64,000 nucleotides of DNA from Argopecten irradians (GCF_041381155.1 NC_091143.1:40502996-40566995); one strand, 5' to 3'; positions 14,112 through 27,895 are shown, counted from the first letter of the stretch. Numbers and translations are program-made. Notes: generated by a model from the letters alone, not told the origin.

Positions 14112-16721
14112 AAGGACTATGTGCCGCCTGTTATGTCTGCTCGTGTTTCGTTTCACCGGTACGGTATATTCGTATTGTGTGCCACTGCAATAGAGCAACG
14201 TTTGCTCATTTTAAACTAAAGCATATACTACTAAACACACCATACAACGTAACTTGGTGCATACGGACACCTAATAAACATTCACAACATCAATTGGTAG
14301 ATGGCCCATAATTCCAGATTTGTTAGGAAGACTTTCAATTAATCCTGAATGACGATATAGAATTTCCTACAGTACAAATGTATTTGCGCGTTTGTAGATT
14401 ATGGATCGTGGTCTAGAATAAATCGGAGCGTTACTAGCCAGCAATTGTCATTCTATTTTAAATTTTGAAATGTGCGTTTCGAAACCGTCATATATATGAT
14501 TTTTATTAAATTTTACAATAATCAAAGTAATAACATACATGAAAATTAAATTATTGACCTTCATCATCTGTTCTTTTTGGGAAAATCTTGTTAAAGAGAA
14601 CAACCAACTCCACGTGTATGGAAAATAGACCTAAAAGAATTGACTCCGTAGAAGATTGAGTCCCGGGCAACAGGCCATTGAATAGCTGCTTAATTATGAA
14701 TATCAGACGGAAAGTGTTGTAGGTGAATCTAGACTGAGGTTAGAACACGATAACTGAATTTGCTTGAGCAGTTTAAATAGTACATTCTAAAACTTTAGGA
14801 TTGTGGTCCATCGAAAATAATTTAGTTTCAAGTTTTAGTCCACAACTTTTGCCCTTTTTACCACATTATATCGAATTGATATGATTGAATTAAGTTTATA
14901 CTGAAGAGTTTGTTTATCTAAAGACCGATTTTTAACAAATATTATACATCTGGATGATAAAAACTTTTAAGGAAAAACCTATGCTTCGAAATCCGTTGCA
15001 TTTGAATGTGAATGATATTCCGTCACAACAGATTTTTTGTTATTAAATTGGAAAAAATATAATAATGAAATTAGAATTGATTTCATTATACACTATCAAC
15101 TATTGCTTAACAAGGCATATTCAGGACAGATGGAAAATCCAGTCCAATTAATATGAATTGATAGATATGTCTATTCTTTAAGCAACACTAAAATGACCAT
15201 ATTGCTAGGAACAAATTTGAATTTGACACTCAAATTTTACTATGTATCTGAAAACTCCAATATCAATCGAATTTACGTTGTTTTTGTTTTGACAATCAAT
15301 ATAAGTTACAACGCAATCAAGTTAAGTTACATCGTAAACACGTTTACTACATCATTAAGGATCCGGTTCTGAACAAATGTATTTCCGTACACATTCGATA
15401 ATTCAATTTCATTCTAACAATTCAATTGGATTCAACTGGCGTTTTACCATTTTGTAGTTAATTGTATTTATGTTTGGCATAAAGAAAGTAATACATTGTG
15501 TTTATCGTTTCACTTTAATTCTTGATTTAGGTTTAATTACACCCCCTCCATCTTATGGTGTTTTATACGAGTTTGTAATTATAAGAGGATATTTGTAAGT
15601 CATGTAATGATATATATACCTCAATTGAACGATTGTTTGCAATTGGCATTGATTATTAACTTTTTCGACAAAGAAATATTAACTTTTTACGATATGTATT
15701 CCTATGACATACAAAAACAGTTGATAGAGAACCTGTAAATTACAGTGTTATTTACGATAATGGTAAGTTACATGTAGTATATCTATTGATACATATACAA
15801 CAGTGTAAGAGGTCGCACTGGCGGGGGCGGTATATCACTAAAACCTTGATAAACTTATGCATACCTGTAACAATTGTTAAACGATAATCTTATTGAAGCT
15901 CACGTTGTATGGCGCGATGTGACGTTACCAGATAGCGATAGGTCTTGTTTTTGTTGGAGACCGCCGAGATTTATAGGTCGAACTGTTTACGATTTGACCC
16001 CTCGGGTAGTCTATCTGGTGACAACCATCTTTCCTGTGGGCGGATCATTATCTTCTACAGTGGTCATCGGCTAGTTGTTGCGAATGTTTTGATACAATGC
16101 CAGTGATGATATCATCAACAAACAATAAACAAAACAGACCGCATTTACCTGGTATTATCCCAATAACCAATCACAACTCAGCCACCAACTACCTTCCAAA
16201 GATTTGCATAATGTTTTTATAAATTCATTGTCACCACTCTGTATTTTTAAAAGTACGTGGAAAACAGAAATTACCAACAATAATTTTCCTCTGATAACTT
16301 GTAATTGTTCGATTCCCATTTTCCGGAGTCTATCCCATAACGTTGACTTCAGTTCCATCACTATAGTAACAATTTCCCGCCAAAACAGGTAGCAGACGTT
16401 GACTTCTGTTTAAAATTCTGGTGAGGTTGTAGCGGGACGCTGATGGTCCGTAAGTATGGTGAAACTTTCTCGCCCACAATGGCTGCAGACGACCAACTGT
16501 CAGGATTAGTATTTAGTCAAATTGTGGACAATGCATTTTTTATAATAGGATTCAAGTTTAATTTTGGCTGACTTCATTTGGTTAATTAATTACGTTGCCA
16601 TTTAAAGAAATTTAATTAAGTGCTAACGGATTCACGTTTGATAAGTCTCAAGGACCATAATGAATCGAAGAGTTCAAGTATTTTTTATAATTAATATATC
16701 TAATTGTAAATTCACGAATGA
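14112..16721. other. Gene-free stretch
   Basis: A+T-rich with no supportable gene. Small open frames at 15874-16074 and 16155-16392 overlap on opposite strands and lack any recognised motif. Confidence 0.55.
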
Positions 16722-17360
16722 TCCTGGTGGTGTATTGGTTAAACCAATCGCCTTTCATCTGACTGATCAGGATTCCATCCCCATCACGGACATGAAAAGG
16801 TCAGAGTTCACCTGCCTGATCATGTGAGTTTTCTCCGGACATTCCGGTTTCCTACTAGTCTCGCATTTCCCAGACTCTCGCCTCCCTGAACGAGAGTCTG
16901 GTCCGGTTTGTGTTTGAATTTTGCGACCGGTTGAGGACGCGCTGTAACGGTAAACAATTATCGACGACAGCAGACGAAAAGTACAATACATCTTCTTTGT
17001 GCATAACGTTATCGTGAAAAAGGTAATTTGTTTTATTTTTAACTGAAAATATTTTTTTCGTTTTTTAAGTGTGGCAAACAATGGTGGTTTTTTATTATTA
17101 TTTTTGTATCCGTCATATTTGTGGGTGTGATGTTTATCTATCAGCCAATGAAAAGCTTTACCGATTTTTCAGTAAGCCTCGATTTAAAATCACAAAACGG
17201 AAATACGAACCGAACCAGACTCTCGTTCAGGGCGGCGAGAGTCTGGGGAATGCGAGAATAGTTTCATACCACTCTAAGACACCTCGTATGTTTACTTCAT
17301 GGCCATCGAACGTAATTTGTATACATTATATAACTTGTTTCGTAATCGATTTAAAATAAA
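16722..17360 (+). mobile_element. SINE family 2 copy split by a MITE
   Basis: The front half (16722-16855) matches the SINE at 39116 up to GTTTCCT; the back half (17270-17360) continues with ACTCTAAGACACCTCG and ACTTGTTTCGTAATCGAT, matching the remainder of that SINE. The 406 bp between belong to a separate inserted element. This sets the order: the SINE came first. Confidence 0.75.
16856..17261. mobile_element. hAT-like MITE inserted in a SINE
   Basis: The ends are inverted copies: TAGTCTCGCATTTCCC at left, TATTCTCGCATTCCCC read from the right, extending with decay for about 65 bp. Each end contains a hairpin with an 11-bp stem, CCAGACTCTCG...CGAGAGTCTGG (16870-16901 and 17215-17246). Flanking 8-mers TTTCCTAC (16848-16855) and TTTCATAC (17262-17269) look like a target duplication with one mismatch. 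Eight-base duplications are typical of the hAT superfamily. There is no transposase, so it is non-autonomous. Confidence 0.75.
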
Positions 17361-18140
17361 TATGGATTATATATATACGTGTAATTATGAATACAGTCTT
17401 CTGCGAAGTGTAATGGGTTAAATTTGGTAATAAAATTTAAATATTATAAGTATATGTGAAGATGATATATAGTTCAGTGACGCTTTCATTTGCGAAAAAT
17501 CACACACATCCCATTTTTTTCTGTTTAAAACTAACAATGTTAAATTTTTAATTGAGATTAAAAAAAGTATTTGAAGAATCCTTTGTGAGACATTTCCCTT
17601 TCCACACAGTCTACGCATGTACACCATTAAGACTGGTGAATTTCCGAAAGACTTAATATTTACAAGGATTTCCAGTACAACATTAAATTTAGGTTTTTGT
17701 TGAACCTTACTACTCTTTATATCATATTGTATCAGACAAGCTAGTAATAACCTTGAATGTGTTGCGGTTATTTTAGAGAAGTGACACATGCGCAATGCGA
17801 CCTCATAGGGCATCATGATGGGTGGTATCGACTGATGGTATATTTCATTGTGTGTTATGTAACAAGAAAAATCACCATCAGTTCAACACCACTACAGGCA
17901 TATAAACACATGTGTTAGCAGACGAATGTATCTCTATAAGTCTGTGTACCTCCCTGAAGTAAGAATTTTAAATGTTATCGTTATAGTGTATCGATATAAA
18001 ACAAAATAAATGCCATCGTGTTCAATTTCTCCCAGGTTTTATGAAGAAATAAATACCATTATGGTGTTTCTTAAAATCATCGTTTTAATACGTTTGAACA
18101 TATCCACAAAGTAAAAAGTACTATAAAGTGTTTTTGTTTC

Positions 18141-18208
18141 GCGAGGGTTTATATTTAGCGAGAGTTTATATTTAGGGAGGGTTTATATTTCGCGAGGATT
18201 TGTATATA
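18141..18208. repeat. 17-bp tandem repeat, four copies
   Basis: GCGAGGGTTTATATTTA is repeated four times, with increasing substitutions in the last two copies. Confidence 0.8.
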
Positions 18209-20273
18209 GCAATTTGGTTAAAGCCACCAACGAACATTACAACTGCAGATCATTTTCAATATCAATAAACAGTGAGCAATGTAACGCGAATTTTGGACCC
18301 CACGAATAATTTCCATATTCAAAAAGCGAATTTTAGACACCGTAAAATTAAATACTTACTTTACTGTATGATGATATTAACACTTAATTGGGTGTCTTTT
18401 ACATACATATTTGTCATAGTTGCCTATGTTTGTATCAAAGTTTTTACGTGTTCAACTTAATCCTTTTCCCAATAGTTTGGATATATCAGTCGTGTTTGAT
18501 GTTTTTAAAGGAGAAAAATGTTTCAAAATTTGGAGAAAAAACAATAGATGGTACTCAAACATCCTTCTGTAATACACTCTAACCTGTATTTAAAGGTGCT
18601 TCTAAGTTCAAGCGGTCTGATTCCATTGTTTTATAAAATCTTTATGTATGAACTTTGCTGTTACAAATTAAGCGGTCAAGAAAATGACACATGCCGCTTC
18701 AGAAGATAAATTAGTCTCAGTTTTTGACCTTATGTTTTTACACCATGACGCCAGTTTCCGTTGACAAACGACTTCACCTTATAGAGGTGTTAACGACATC
18801 GTGAAACAGCGTTAATTCGGTTACGTTAAAACGTGACTTTCATCACTCATAACTGATGTCTCATCCGGCTATCTTGTCATTATCTTAGTGTGGCCAGTGT
18901 GCGGGAGGTCAAACTCATCCTTCCTTAAGGAAGACCGAGATATAAAGGTCACTATATGGTACCATATCTATTGCGTTGTTTTAGGCTAAGTCATCAAGGA
19001 TGCTAAATTTCATAAACATATCAATTCAAACCAATCACCAGCATCTATTTTAAAAAACTCAATGGCAGAAAATGGTTTCTACAAGTTTGTCTTCAAGCAA
19101 TACACCCAAGACATTTACTACAAGGCCCCCTACGCATAAAGTCATAAAGACTATGTGTAAGGGTCCCATACCTGCTTTTAGAATAACTGCAAATAAATGT
19201 TAGAGGAACCACAAGCTATATAATCGTCAAAATGGTTGAACACGAGAACAATGGTAGAATGATATTTAAGTATGGTGGAATGATATACAAAGGAGATATT
19301 TAAAACCATCAAACGTTACATACAAAAAGCAATAGCATCTAAAACATACCCAGTGGTTTTATAATGTCAGGGTATGACCGTTGCTGACAGAAGGAGGACT
19401 ATTATAAAGTTTTAGGGTCGACATCAATATTAAACAAAAACAATCATTATCGATAAGTACTGTACTATCAAATTTTCGCGAGGGTTTTTGATATTATGAT
19501 ATCGCCAAATGTTTCATTAATTTTGAGTTTGACTTACAGTTTTCCTATAAGATTTGACCATCTACTAATTAACATTCGCAATACCTAATAAATAATGACA
19601 TGGGTATATCAAATTTTAAGAAAATGAACAAAAAAAAGCAATAAAAAAGAGGTGAGACACTTTAATTACGTAGAGTGTAAACTATATCAAACTTATATAT
19701 ATATATCAGTATTGACAAGGAATGCCGTTCAACACAGAATGGATGTTTGTTTCACTTACAAAACTAAGAATGGACGTTTCTAGTCTTCCTTCACCAGGTT
19801 GTCATCACTTATTAGTGTCGGACGGAAGAAGTGCTCGGGGAGCGTTTTGTACTCTCTCTCACACTATATCTGGGGAGCGTTTCTGATTCTGGTGAGTTTC
19901 TCAGAGGTATTTCATTTTTTAAATCAATTGTTATCTTTAACGATAAAAAATGGTGATAATGTTGTATAACAAGTTTAACCGCCCCACTTGAGTTTTATGA
20001 TAATATATGCTTAAACAGCCTGTAATGTATCGTTGTAATGTAGGTGTTTCACAATAACAAAAACAAAGGACGGCATCAGGTGCAGCACCATACAATGACA
20101 ATATAGTTTACATCTCCTGATGTCACTAGGGGCAGACTTTCACACTGTGTTACCCACATATATCATAGGTCGTCCTATATACCGCCAACGACATTCCAAC
20201 CCCTGTTTGGTGCAGGGAACGTTTCGTTAGGGATTATCTAATATTTTGTAAAAAGGAATTTTAATTCCGTACT

Positions 20274-20402
20274 ACAACAAGAAGAGCAAGAAAAACAAGA
20301 ACAAGTATAACAACAAGAACAAGAATAAGAAGAACCAGAACAACAAAAACAAGAGCAAGAAAGAGGAGAGGAGAAGAAGAAAAGGAGCATAAGAAGAAAA
20401 AT
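20274..20402 (+). repeat. Polypurine (A/G-rich) tract
   Basis: About 130 nt of AAGAACAAGAGCAAG-type sequence with very few pyrimidines other than C in AAC. The leucine/phenylalanine-rich minus-strand frame across it is a composition artefact. Confidence 0.8.
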
Positions 20403-22519
20403 AAGAAAACGGACATTGATATCTTAATTTAAGTATAAGAAAGAAAATCAAGAGCAGAAAAAACACAATCTCAAGAAACATTGAAAATTAAAAAGAAAGT
20501 TATATTGATAAGATTATGATTTAAATTACAATGGTTTCTAAACAAAATTCAGTCCGTTATTTTACCAAAGGGAGATGAATGGCAGTTTTATGTTTAAAAG
20601 ATGTTTTGGGAAGCTTATAGAAAAAGCATGCATAAGGCCTTATTTGGGCAAATAAGTGCCACAGATAACTTCTTTAAGTGTTGCACTAACAATGAAGCAT
20701 TTATGGATATTCAAAAAAAGAACTATAATCGTCAAACCAAACGAACTAAAGAGCTCAGGATCAACGAAAGATTATTTAGTGTATTGAGAAAAAAAATTGT
20801 TGACAGTATTTTACTCGTATCACGTCAAAAATGCACTCTTGGGTGTCAATTTATTCAGAAGATTGACGTTTTCCATTCTTCTATTTGCCGTGACAATGAC
20901 AGTCGTCTGTAATTTGAATACCTGTATACCGTACCTATAACTGATAAAATCATATCAAAACAAAATGATGCATTTGATACAATATTAGCAGTGCAATAGC
21001 TTCGACATGACAAATACCAGTTAACTCCCCTTGGTGTGGCTGTGGACGGAAACTTCCGGGGATACTCAAATTTCTGATGGTACACAGACCTGCATTGTGG
21101 ATCTGACGGCAAACACATGTCAAAACATTAACAGAAAATGTGTCAATTTGGAGGTCGAACTTCGGTGCAAGGGTGTGTATTTTACCCAACATTACGTAAT
21201 GATTGGAGTTATAAAACTGCTATCTATATTTTATCGTCTTCCGGTTAAATGTTGAGAGCTTGTATTCATACGCACGTACTTAAAATCTGACGACGTCACA
21301 CTGAACTTGAGACTAGACGTCAACCTCTGTAGATTTGCGTTTCAAATCAACAATGCAAAGACTTTATCTCCAATAGCCAGTGATTTATGAGCTTATTGAT
21401 TGTGGCATTTTCTGAGCAACTGTACTTGGGTTTTTTTTCATTTTACTAATTTATCAGTTGTTCTTTCTCTTTGACGTCGACATTGCATCAATTGAACAAT
21501 TGACTAAAGATCCTTGAACAAAACCTTACGTTAGTTTCGATCCTGTCACCACACTAAACCAATTGCTAATGACGCATTTACAAGATCTGCATTGAGTCAG
21601 ACTATAATGAATTGAATTTGTTTCTGTGATGTGTAATAGTCACTCGGAAATGTAGAACATATTGACAACGCAAGCTATAGTCAAGCATTTGCACAAACAA
21701 TATCATCATAAATTTCAAAAGTGTTCAAACGTTATACGCAGCCTATATAATAAACTTTTTTTAAGATGTCAAGAGTGTTTAATGTAAATATATAGTGATA
21801 TTCTATCGGAAATGTTTGTGTTCTTTATACAGTAATTTGGATCTATTTGTTTTATATTCCATTTCAAAATAACTACAAAGAAGCTGTATAAAGCAATCGA
21901 TGGATATGAAATATAAGATCAAATATTTCTTGTTTCTGTAGTAATGATAAATACGATAGTGTCTCCAGAGAGGATTTAAACGTCGATAGTGTTTTTAATA
22001 TATGGTAATGGTGATAAGACATTAGGATGTTTTGAAAAACGATGGTTTATTATCAGCTTTATCATCACTTTATTATCACTTCATTATTTAAATTTTGCTA
22101 CTTTCACTAGTCAATAATTGATTTGCCTTAATTTTGTTTTCATATAAATGTACTAAATCTTCATAAATCTTCAAACCTCAATACCACGAGAATGGTTCGA
22201 AAACTCTATAAACGCTATGTTGACGTCATAGTAGATACATCGACGTTGCGTATTGATTTGGAAAAAACAATCCATTAGAAAATCAACGGAGTCACACGTT
22301 TAAATGTATTTTATTTCATCAAGTAGTCTGGAAAATGAATTATACGAATTGATGTTATTTTGTAATTTCATCGGGTTATGAGATAGATTTTGTTTCCTAC
22401 CTGCATTCATGCAGGTCTTCGCTAGTTACATGTATGCTTGGAAACCACAGTAATGCCAATATTTATATACATCCTTTGAAATAATAACACATTTCAACAA
22501 CATGTTGGTTCAGTTGGAT

Positions 22520-22645
22520 TAGTTTAATGTTCTATTAACAGCCAGGTTTTGGTGGTGAAAAAAGAGAGAGTACCCGGAGATAAACCACCGAGTGGCGGTC
22601 AGTACATGAAGACTGTCGCACATGGAATTCAAACTTTGGACATTT
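22520..22645 (-). mobile_element. SINE family 1 fragment
   Basis: Read on the minus strand it matches the middle and 3' part of the SINE at 23981-24210: the tgaccgccac...ggtttatctccgggtactc block and the CTGTTAATAGAACATTAA end. The tRNA-like head is partly lost. Confidence 0.65.
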
Positions 22646-22743
22646 AAATGCATTATGCATTTATAAGTTAATGAACCAAACTTTAATTTAGTGAAATTGA
22701 AACGATGATCATGTTAACTCCTATTAAACCATTGCGTATCTTT

Positions 22744-23030
22744 TAAAGTGAACATTCGGGCAAGGATGACTAAAGTCGGTAAACATGGTGTGAATGTATC
22801 CAGTATAATTTCTTATGAAATGGAAAAATAAAATCTCTCGTCAAAATCTGTCTGCGTACGAAGAAATTAATTTAAAGTATAGAAATTCTACTACGTCCTC
22901 CCGGCTCACTATGTCCGTGGTTACATTTCCACGCAACCTCGCTTTCAATGCTTTCAACTTTTCTTTACTTTAATGGTCAGAACTGGGAAACTAAGCATAA
23001 CTTGACCGTCGTATTAATATGCGAGAACTT
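22744..23030 (+). repeat. Long dispersed repeat, copy 1 (partner at 63721)
   Basis: From AAAGTGAACATTCGGGCAAG to TATTAATATGCGAG it aligns base for base with 63721-64000, with roughly one difference per 12-15 bases by eye. Both copies are in the same orientation, 41 kb apart. There is no open frame in common; the identity of the element is unknown. Confidence 0.85.
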
Positions 23031-23980
23031 TTGGAAGGCCAATGAACGCATTTAAACTGGTTTTCTTTGCCCAACTAATCACTTTAATATATACGTCTAA
23101 GCAAAACAATATCTTTATCATTTCTTTTGTGTTAATTGATATCATATTACAGAATTTCTCAAATTGCGCTTTTATTTCAACCTATTTTGATTATACTCCC
23201 TCCCAAACAGGACAGGCATTTTAAACGTTTATTGCTGTGATACTGGTATGTACACAAATATTATCTTCCAGACTATTTCTTCATCATTCGATAGGGACGC
23301 CAAAACAACTTACACGTGTGGGAAGGTAATTGGGATACCACCGACTTAGTCACTACTTTTACTCATAGGTCATATAGTTCACCCCTAATCAGTATCCCCA
23401 ATACTACTACCTAATTCTGGGTTTTCCGTTTTATTTTAAGATGTTTGGGCCTCCTTAAGTTTGCTGTTATCGATATTTGTTTGAAGAAACTTAGTGAATA
23501 CACATTGTGGTCTGCATTATGTATGTACCTAATGTTAAATCAATATTGTCAAATCAGTTTGACCTCACTCATCTAGTGAAATGTGTTACAAGGTCACAAA
23601 CCAAAATACGCAGATACAGAGAGGGCAGCTACCAACGGGGAAAACCATATCGCAATTATTTTCACGGGGAAAATATATTGCACGACATTGAGGTGGGCGT
23701 GAGCAATACAATCATGGGGAAGGTAATACTATGTTATTAAATACTTAACTCCAGATGTCACTTCAGTGATATTTCATATTCTCGTTTTAATACCAAAACA
23801 CAAAATGTACATTTTTAAACAAAAACATTAGATAATTTATTTGTTTTCGTGTAATGCTTTACTAGCAGTCAGGGTTATAGAAACGTCTGTTAAAACATAT
23901 GACGATAAAAAAGGATTATAACCATATGTCTATGGAAGTGATTGTAGTATATACAAAAATTGCCGGGCTTTTTTTTTTGG

Positions 23981-24210
23981 GGGGGCGCGTGGTGACCGAT
24001 GGGTTAAGATGTCTCGACATATTACCACAAGCCTTCCAGCTCTGGGTTGCGAGTTCGAATCCCATGTGGGGCAGTTGCCAGGTACTGACCGCTGACCGGT
24101 GGTTTTTTCTCCGGGTACTCCGTATTTCCTCCACCAACAAACCTGGCACGTCCTTACATGACCATGGCTGTTAATAGGACGTTAAGCGAATAAACCTAAA
24201 CTCAATCAGG
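23981..24210 (+). mobile_element. tRNA-derived SINE, family 1, best copy
   Basis: The A-box-like GGGTTAAGATG and B-box GAGTTCGAATCCC are well preserved, followed by TCTCCGGGTACTCC and CTGTTAATAGGACGTTAAGC. It is the clearest member of this family in the window. Fragments of it recur on the minus strand at 22520-22645 and 28965-29055. Confidence 0.8.
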
Positions 24211-26786
24211 AACGAGAAACTGCCCGGTGTAGTATTCGAATTCGAAACTCAGAATTATAGGCTAGTGTCGGAATAACTTAAACCTTTCGCAACCAGTGCC
24301 CCTATATCAGAAAGCATTAATCTTTTTCTCTGTAGAAGCTGTTAAGATATCGGTCATTGTTTAAAGTGACAATTTAGACCAAGCTGCTTTGATAACACAA
24401 ATCAATACATCATAATTTCGTTCTAGACAGCATGGGTAGAAACTAAAACATGGAAAACTAAATAAGAATATTTAAGCCCTCCGGAAATATTACACCTTCA
24501 GGTAAATAAACCTTCTTATCATACTGCCACCGGGGCCATAAATGCATAATATAACACACTGGATATCAGGTGGATCACATTTATGTGATGAAAATATTAA
24601 CAAGGTGTCCTGAACTGTTTTTAATAATTAGGACCTGATAATGACATAAAAAATTTAGTGTTTCACCTCAATGCGTCTACGTCGTAAATCTAAAACAATG
24701 AAATAATAACAAAATGACATTACTTATTAGCGCTAATTAATTACATGTGTAATAGATTACCGCATATTTTTGAAACAGGGACTATTTAAGTTTAAAGTTG
24801 ATAACTAGAATACACTTTTGAATGTGGCGGAGATTTTCAATGTCAAGTTTAATCCATCCACTAAGTTCAATTCGGTACATAAATATCAAACGAGATGATA
24901 AAAAATATATTTTGCCATCATACAAAGATTTCATTCTCATCGGGAACGTTGACCGAATTAAGGATGGCGGAATAAACTGTAGCATTAATGCAAACCTATA
25001 CAATTTTAACGCATCCGTGCATCAAAATACTTTTCATGTTGCGTGGCAAATAAAATCGAACGTTTTCATTGAAATAGGATCATAAATCTATGTTTAACAT
25101 TGCACCAAAGTTTTCATTGATGATAGTGACATTCTTCAGAGCGAATGTGTGAATATCTCTATGTCATTAGCATATTTTACACGTCTCTGCTATGAGTAGA
25201 ACAAGATGGGTTTTGTGATAACATCTACAAGCATCTAATTACAAAGAGAGTGACACAACAGAATATCGTCAATATATGACTCCCTCAGACGCCCATAGGC
25301 TATAGTAGCGTACATTAAGAAATGTCCTTTTCTATGGCAATGCACTGTGAACAGGTACTTTATGAACTAAGACATCGCTCTGACGATACATACGACATGT
25401 TTGACATTGCTGAAGTTTTGTACTTGAATATAAAATGATGTATTTGATTCGGAACAGGCGCCACATTGACCACAATCCGTTACCCCGGCCACAATTCAAT
25501 TATCTATGAAAGTTCGGGAACAGGTAATGGCGGACGAAATGTCCTGTTGAATGAGTGGTGGGCAATTTCTGAAATATTTCAATTTAATTTTAGCTATCTT
25601 CAAAAGAGTACATGGCTCTATAAAGCAAGTACATGTATATTTACATATTCAGTTTTCTCATTTTACAATTTCAATATTTAATTTTTGATGTACCTTGTAT
25701 TAACATTTTTTTTCAATTGCGATTTCATATGCATGAACATATTCTAAAGTTATCTTTTTTATTTTATGAACATTTCATAGAGTTCGTTAAGTGTAAACTA
25801 GAAATGAAACTTAGTTAAAGGAAAGAATTTTATGAACTGTACCTATTTTTAGATATCATCAAATTTTGTTTCAAAATTGAAAAAGGCTCAAACAACATGC
25901 AGTGTCTATATTAGTTTCCTTCATATAGCGATGAGTATACACATGTGCTTTAGCAAAATTGTTATTTTAGATTTATTAATAACAGATGTCATTAAGTCAA
26001 ATGTCAAGAAATATTGATTCAGCAATTTTGCAGCATTAGAATGTTATTTAGATGACAGAAGCCAGTTTATGCTTTAAACAAAAAAATTCCTCAATGAAAT
26101 ATTTTAACCAAATGCATTATATATCACCTGTCCTGCTTTATCATACTTGAAACATGATCGCCGATATCTTTCATCTTCATCTTAGTTTTGTGCCGGATAA
26201 AATCTTTGACATGACTGCTATCCATTATTAAGAATAAATTCATGAAAATATTTTGACAAAATTGACATACAAATCATTAGGATATAAACCATCTCATGAT
26301 ATAAGAATGTACATTGGTATCCTTAAATGGATGTAAATAAATGTCAAATTTAAATCTTACTTCGTTAATCTATTTTAACTTACTTTACTGACTCACTGAA
26401 ATAGAACTTGTTGCTGTAATGGCTTTTAAAAATATATTTATAATTCAATGAACGTCAAACATTTATTATGTTCAGATACATTAAAATTCAATAAATAATG
26501 GACAGTATTTCAGGTGAATGTTTTTGTTATGTTATCATGATAATCCATTGGCGACGAAAATATTTTAGATAAGAATGATTTCCTGTATGCTTGATTTTTT
26601 ACAATATTTTATGACCTCTTCTTATCGATGTAGCTATATTTAGAAACACTTGGAATGCTTACATCAGAGCCCCTTGTAAAACAGGATTTAGATAAATAAA
26701 TAAATTTAATTTAACGATACAAAAAATATATGTATCTTAGTGATTATGTATGACTCAAGTTCTGCCTGGGGAATTCGTTATGAGAC
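24211..26786. other. Gene-free stretch
   Basis: No gene is seen. A short piece near 24560 (CACTGGATATCAGGTGGAT) resembles 11893-11922, probably an old repeat scrap. Confidence 0.55.
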
Positions 26787-27142
26787 TTAAAGATGCTCCA
26801 CCGCCGACAGAGCATAAATGATATTCATCATTTGAACAATAATTGGTGTTAATCGTGTATATATATATGTCTTATTAAAACAAAAATAATATAAAACAAT
26901 TTATTTTGCCTTCGGTGCATGTGCAATAAGTACTTCATTCCATATAGGATTTAGTGCCACGGAATTATTTCGGAATGCAATTAATTTTTTTTAACTTGAA
27001 GTAAAAATAGAAACTCAAACTTTTCAATGGTGGTAATGGTGTAAAGTAAGTAACTTTTGTAACTGAAGAAAAGTACTAAATCGTCTGCTCCTGTTTTTGA
27101 TAGTGAAAAAAATACCATTTGTCAGCGGTGGAGCATCTTTAA
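26787..27142 (+). mobile_element. TTAA-bounded MITE, family T2, copy 1
   Basis: It starts TTAAAGATGCTCCACCGCC and ends GGTGGAGCATCTTTAA; 356 bp with clean terminal inverted repeats and TTAA at both ends. Internal markers are GGTGTAAAGTAAGTAACTTT and AATAATATAAAACAA. It lies 50 bp from a T1 element. Confidence 0.85.
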
Positions 27143-27191
27143 ACCTAAAATATCTTGATATAAAGACATAAATTCAATATCGAATAAATAG

Positions 27192-27559
27192 TTAAAGGCC
27201 CACTACCTTTCCGAAATGGCTTTTGAATTTTAAAATAAGAATGCAAAACGAGATCGGTAATTTTGTAGAGTCGTAAAAGTAATGTACTTAAATTCAATAT
27301 TTCACTTATCATCAACTTCTGAAAATGAATTAAATGTTTATTTCCATAACACGGTCCTGTTATGGTTTCCGCCGTCGTCCTAATTAACGCACTTTTAGTT
27401 GAATATCACTGCGCCAGACGGCAAACCAACGAAATAAACCTTCACTGTTAACAATAGAATATGCAGAAAATTTTTGGTATTGTAATCTCATTCATCTTAT
27501 GCCATCGCTATAAATCTACTCCTGTACGAGTTTTTTTCGGAAAGGTAGCGCGCATTTAA
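27192..27559 (+). mobile_element. TTAA-bounded MITE, family T1, copy 4
   Basis: It starts TTAAAGGCCCACTACCTTTC and ends CGGAAAGGTAGCGCGCATTTAA: a ~20-bp terminal inverted repeat with TTAA at both ends, 368 bp. TTAA targets are typical of piggyBac-type transposition (family knowledge); the assignment is inference because there is no transposase here. Confidence 0.8.
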
Positions 27560-27733
27560 AGATAAACTTGATAAACCAAGGTAGATTATTCGTTTTTAAC
27601 TATGCAGATGGAATGTCCGTTTTGATTGTTTACTGTTTTATCAATGAAATAAAAGAACTGTTCTTGCACAGTCATTGTAGTTCAGCGGGCCAAAATGAAG
27701 AAGAAATATCCGGCATCCCAGCATTCAAATGAT

Positions 27734-27895
27734 AAAGTGTCAAAATTATACTTTCATTTTCGATTGAAAATTTCCAAAAGTCATAATATTTATATAGTTT
27801 GACCTTGTTATATTAAACATCAAAAACTGTCAAAAATGAACTTTCATTTTCGATGGAAAATTTTCATATTAAGTCATCACATAAACATAGTGTGA
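27734..27895. repeat. 90-bp tandem duplication
   Basis: A unit from AAASTGTCAAAA through CTTTCATTTTCGATKGAAAA to GTGACC/TTGACC occurs at 27734 and again at 27824, moderately diverged. Confidence 0.7.

Larger units (their letters stand above)
17361..22519. other. Gene-free stretch apart from listed repeats
   Basis: The longest open frames (17418-17816 minus, 20601-20912 plus) resemble no family I know and have no convincing splice partners. A 14-bp palindrome ATATGGTACCATAT lies near 18953. Confidence 0.5.

Noticed and set aside
16767..17081. 104-codon open frame on the minus strand
   Set aside because: It runs across the junction of a SINE and an inserted MITE, so it is not a gene.
17418..17816. 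132-codon open frame on the minus strand
   Set aside because: No domain, signal peptide, splice context or second copy; frames of this size occur by chance in A+T-rich animal DNA of this length.
20272..20481. Leucine/phenylalanine-rich membrane-like frame
   Set aside because: It is the complement of a polypurine tract; the hydrophobic composition follows from the base composition.
20601..20912. 103-codon frame rich in Lys/Arg
   Set aside because: No recognisable family and no flanking exon; left as unsupported.
23042..23224. 60-codon frame with a signal-like start (MNAFKLVFFAQLITLIYTSK)
   Set aside because: It follows directly after a dispersed repeat, is not present after the partner copy within the window, and lacks a recognisable mature protein.
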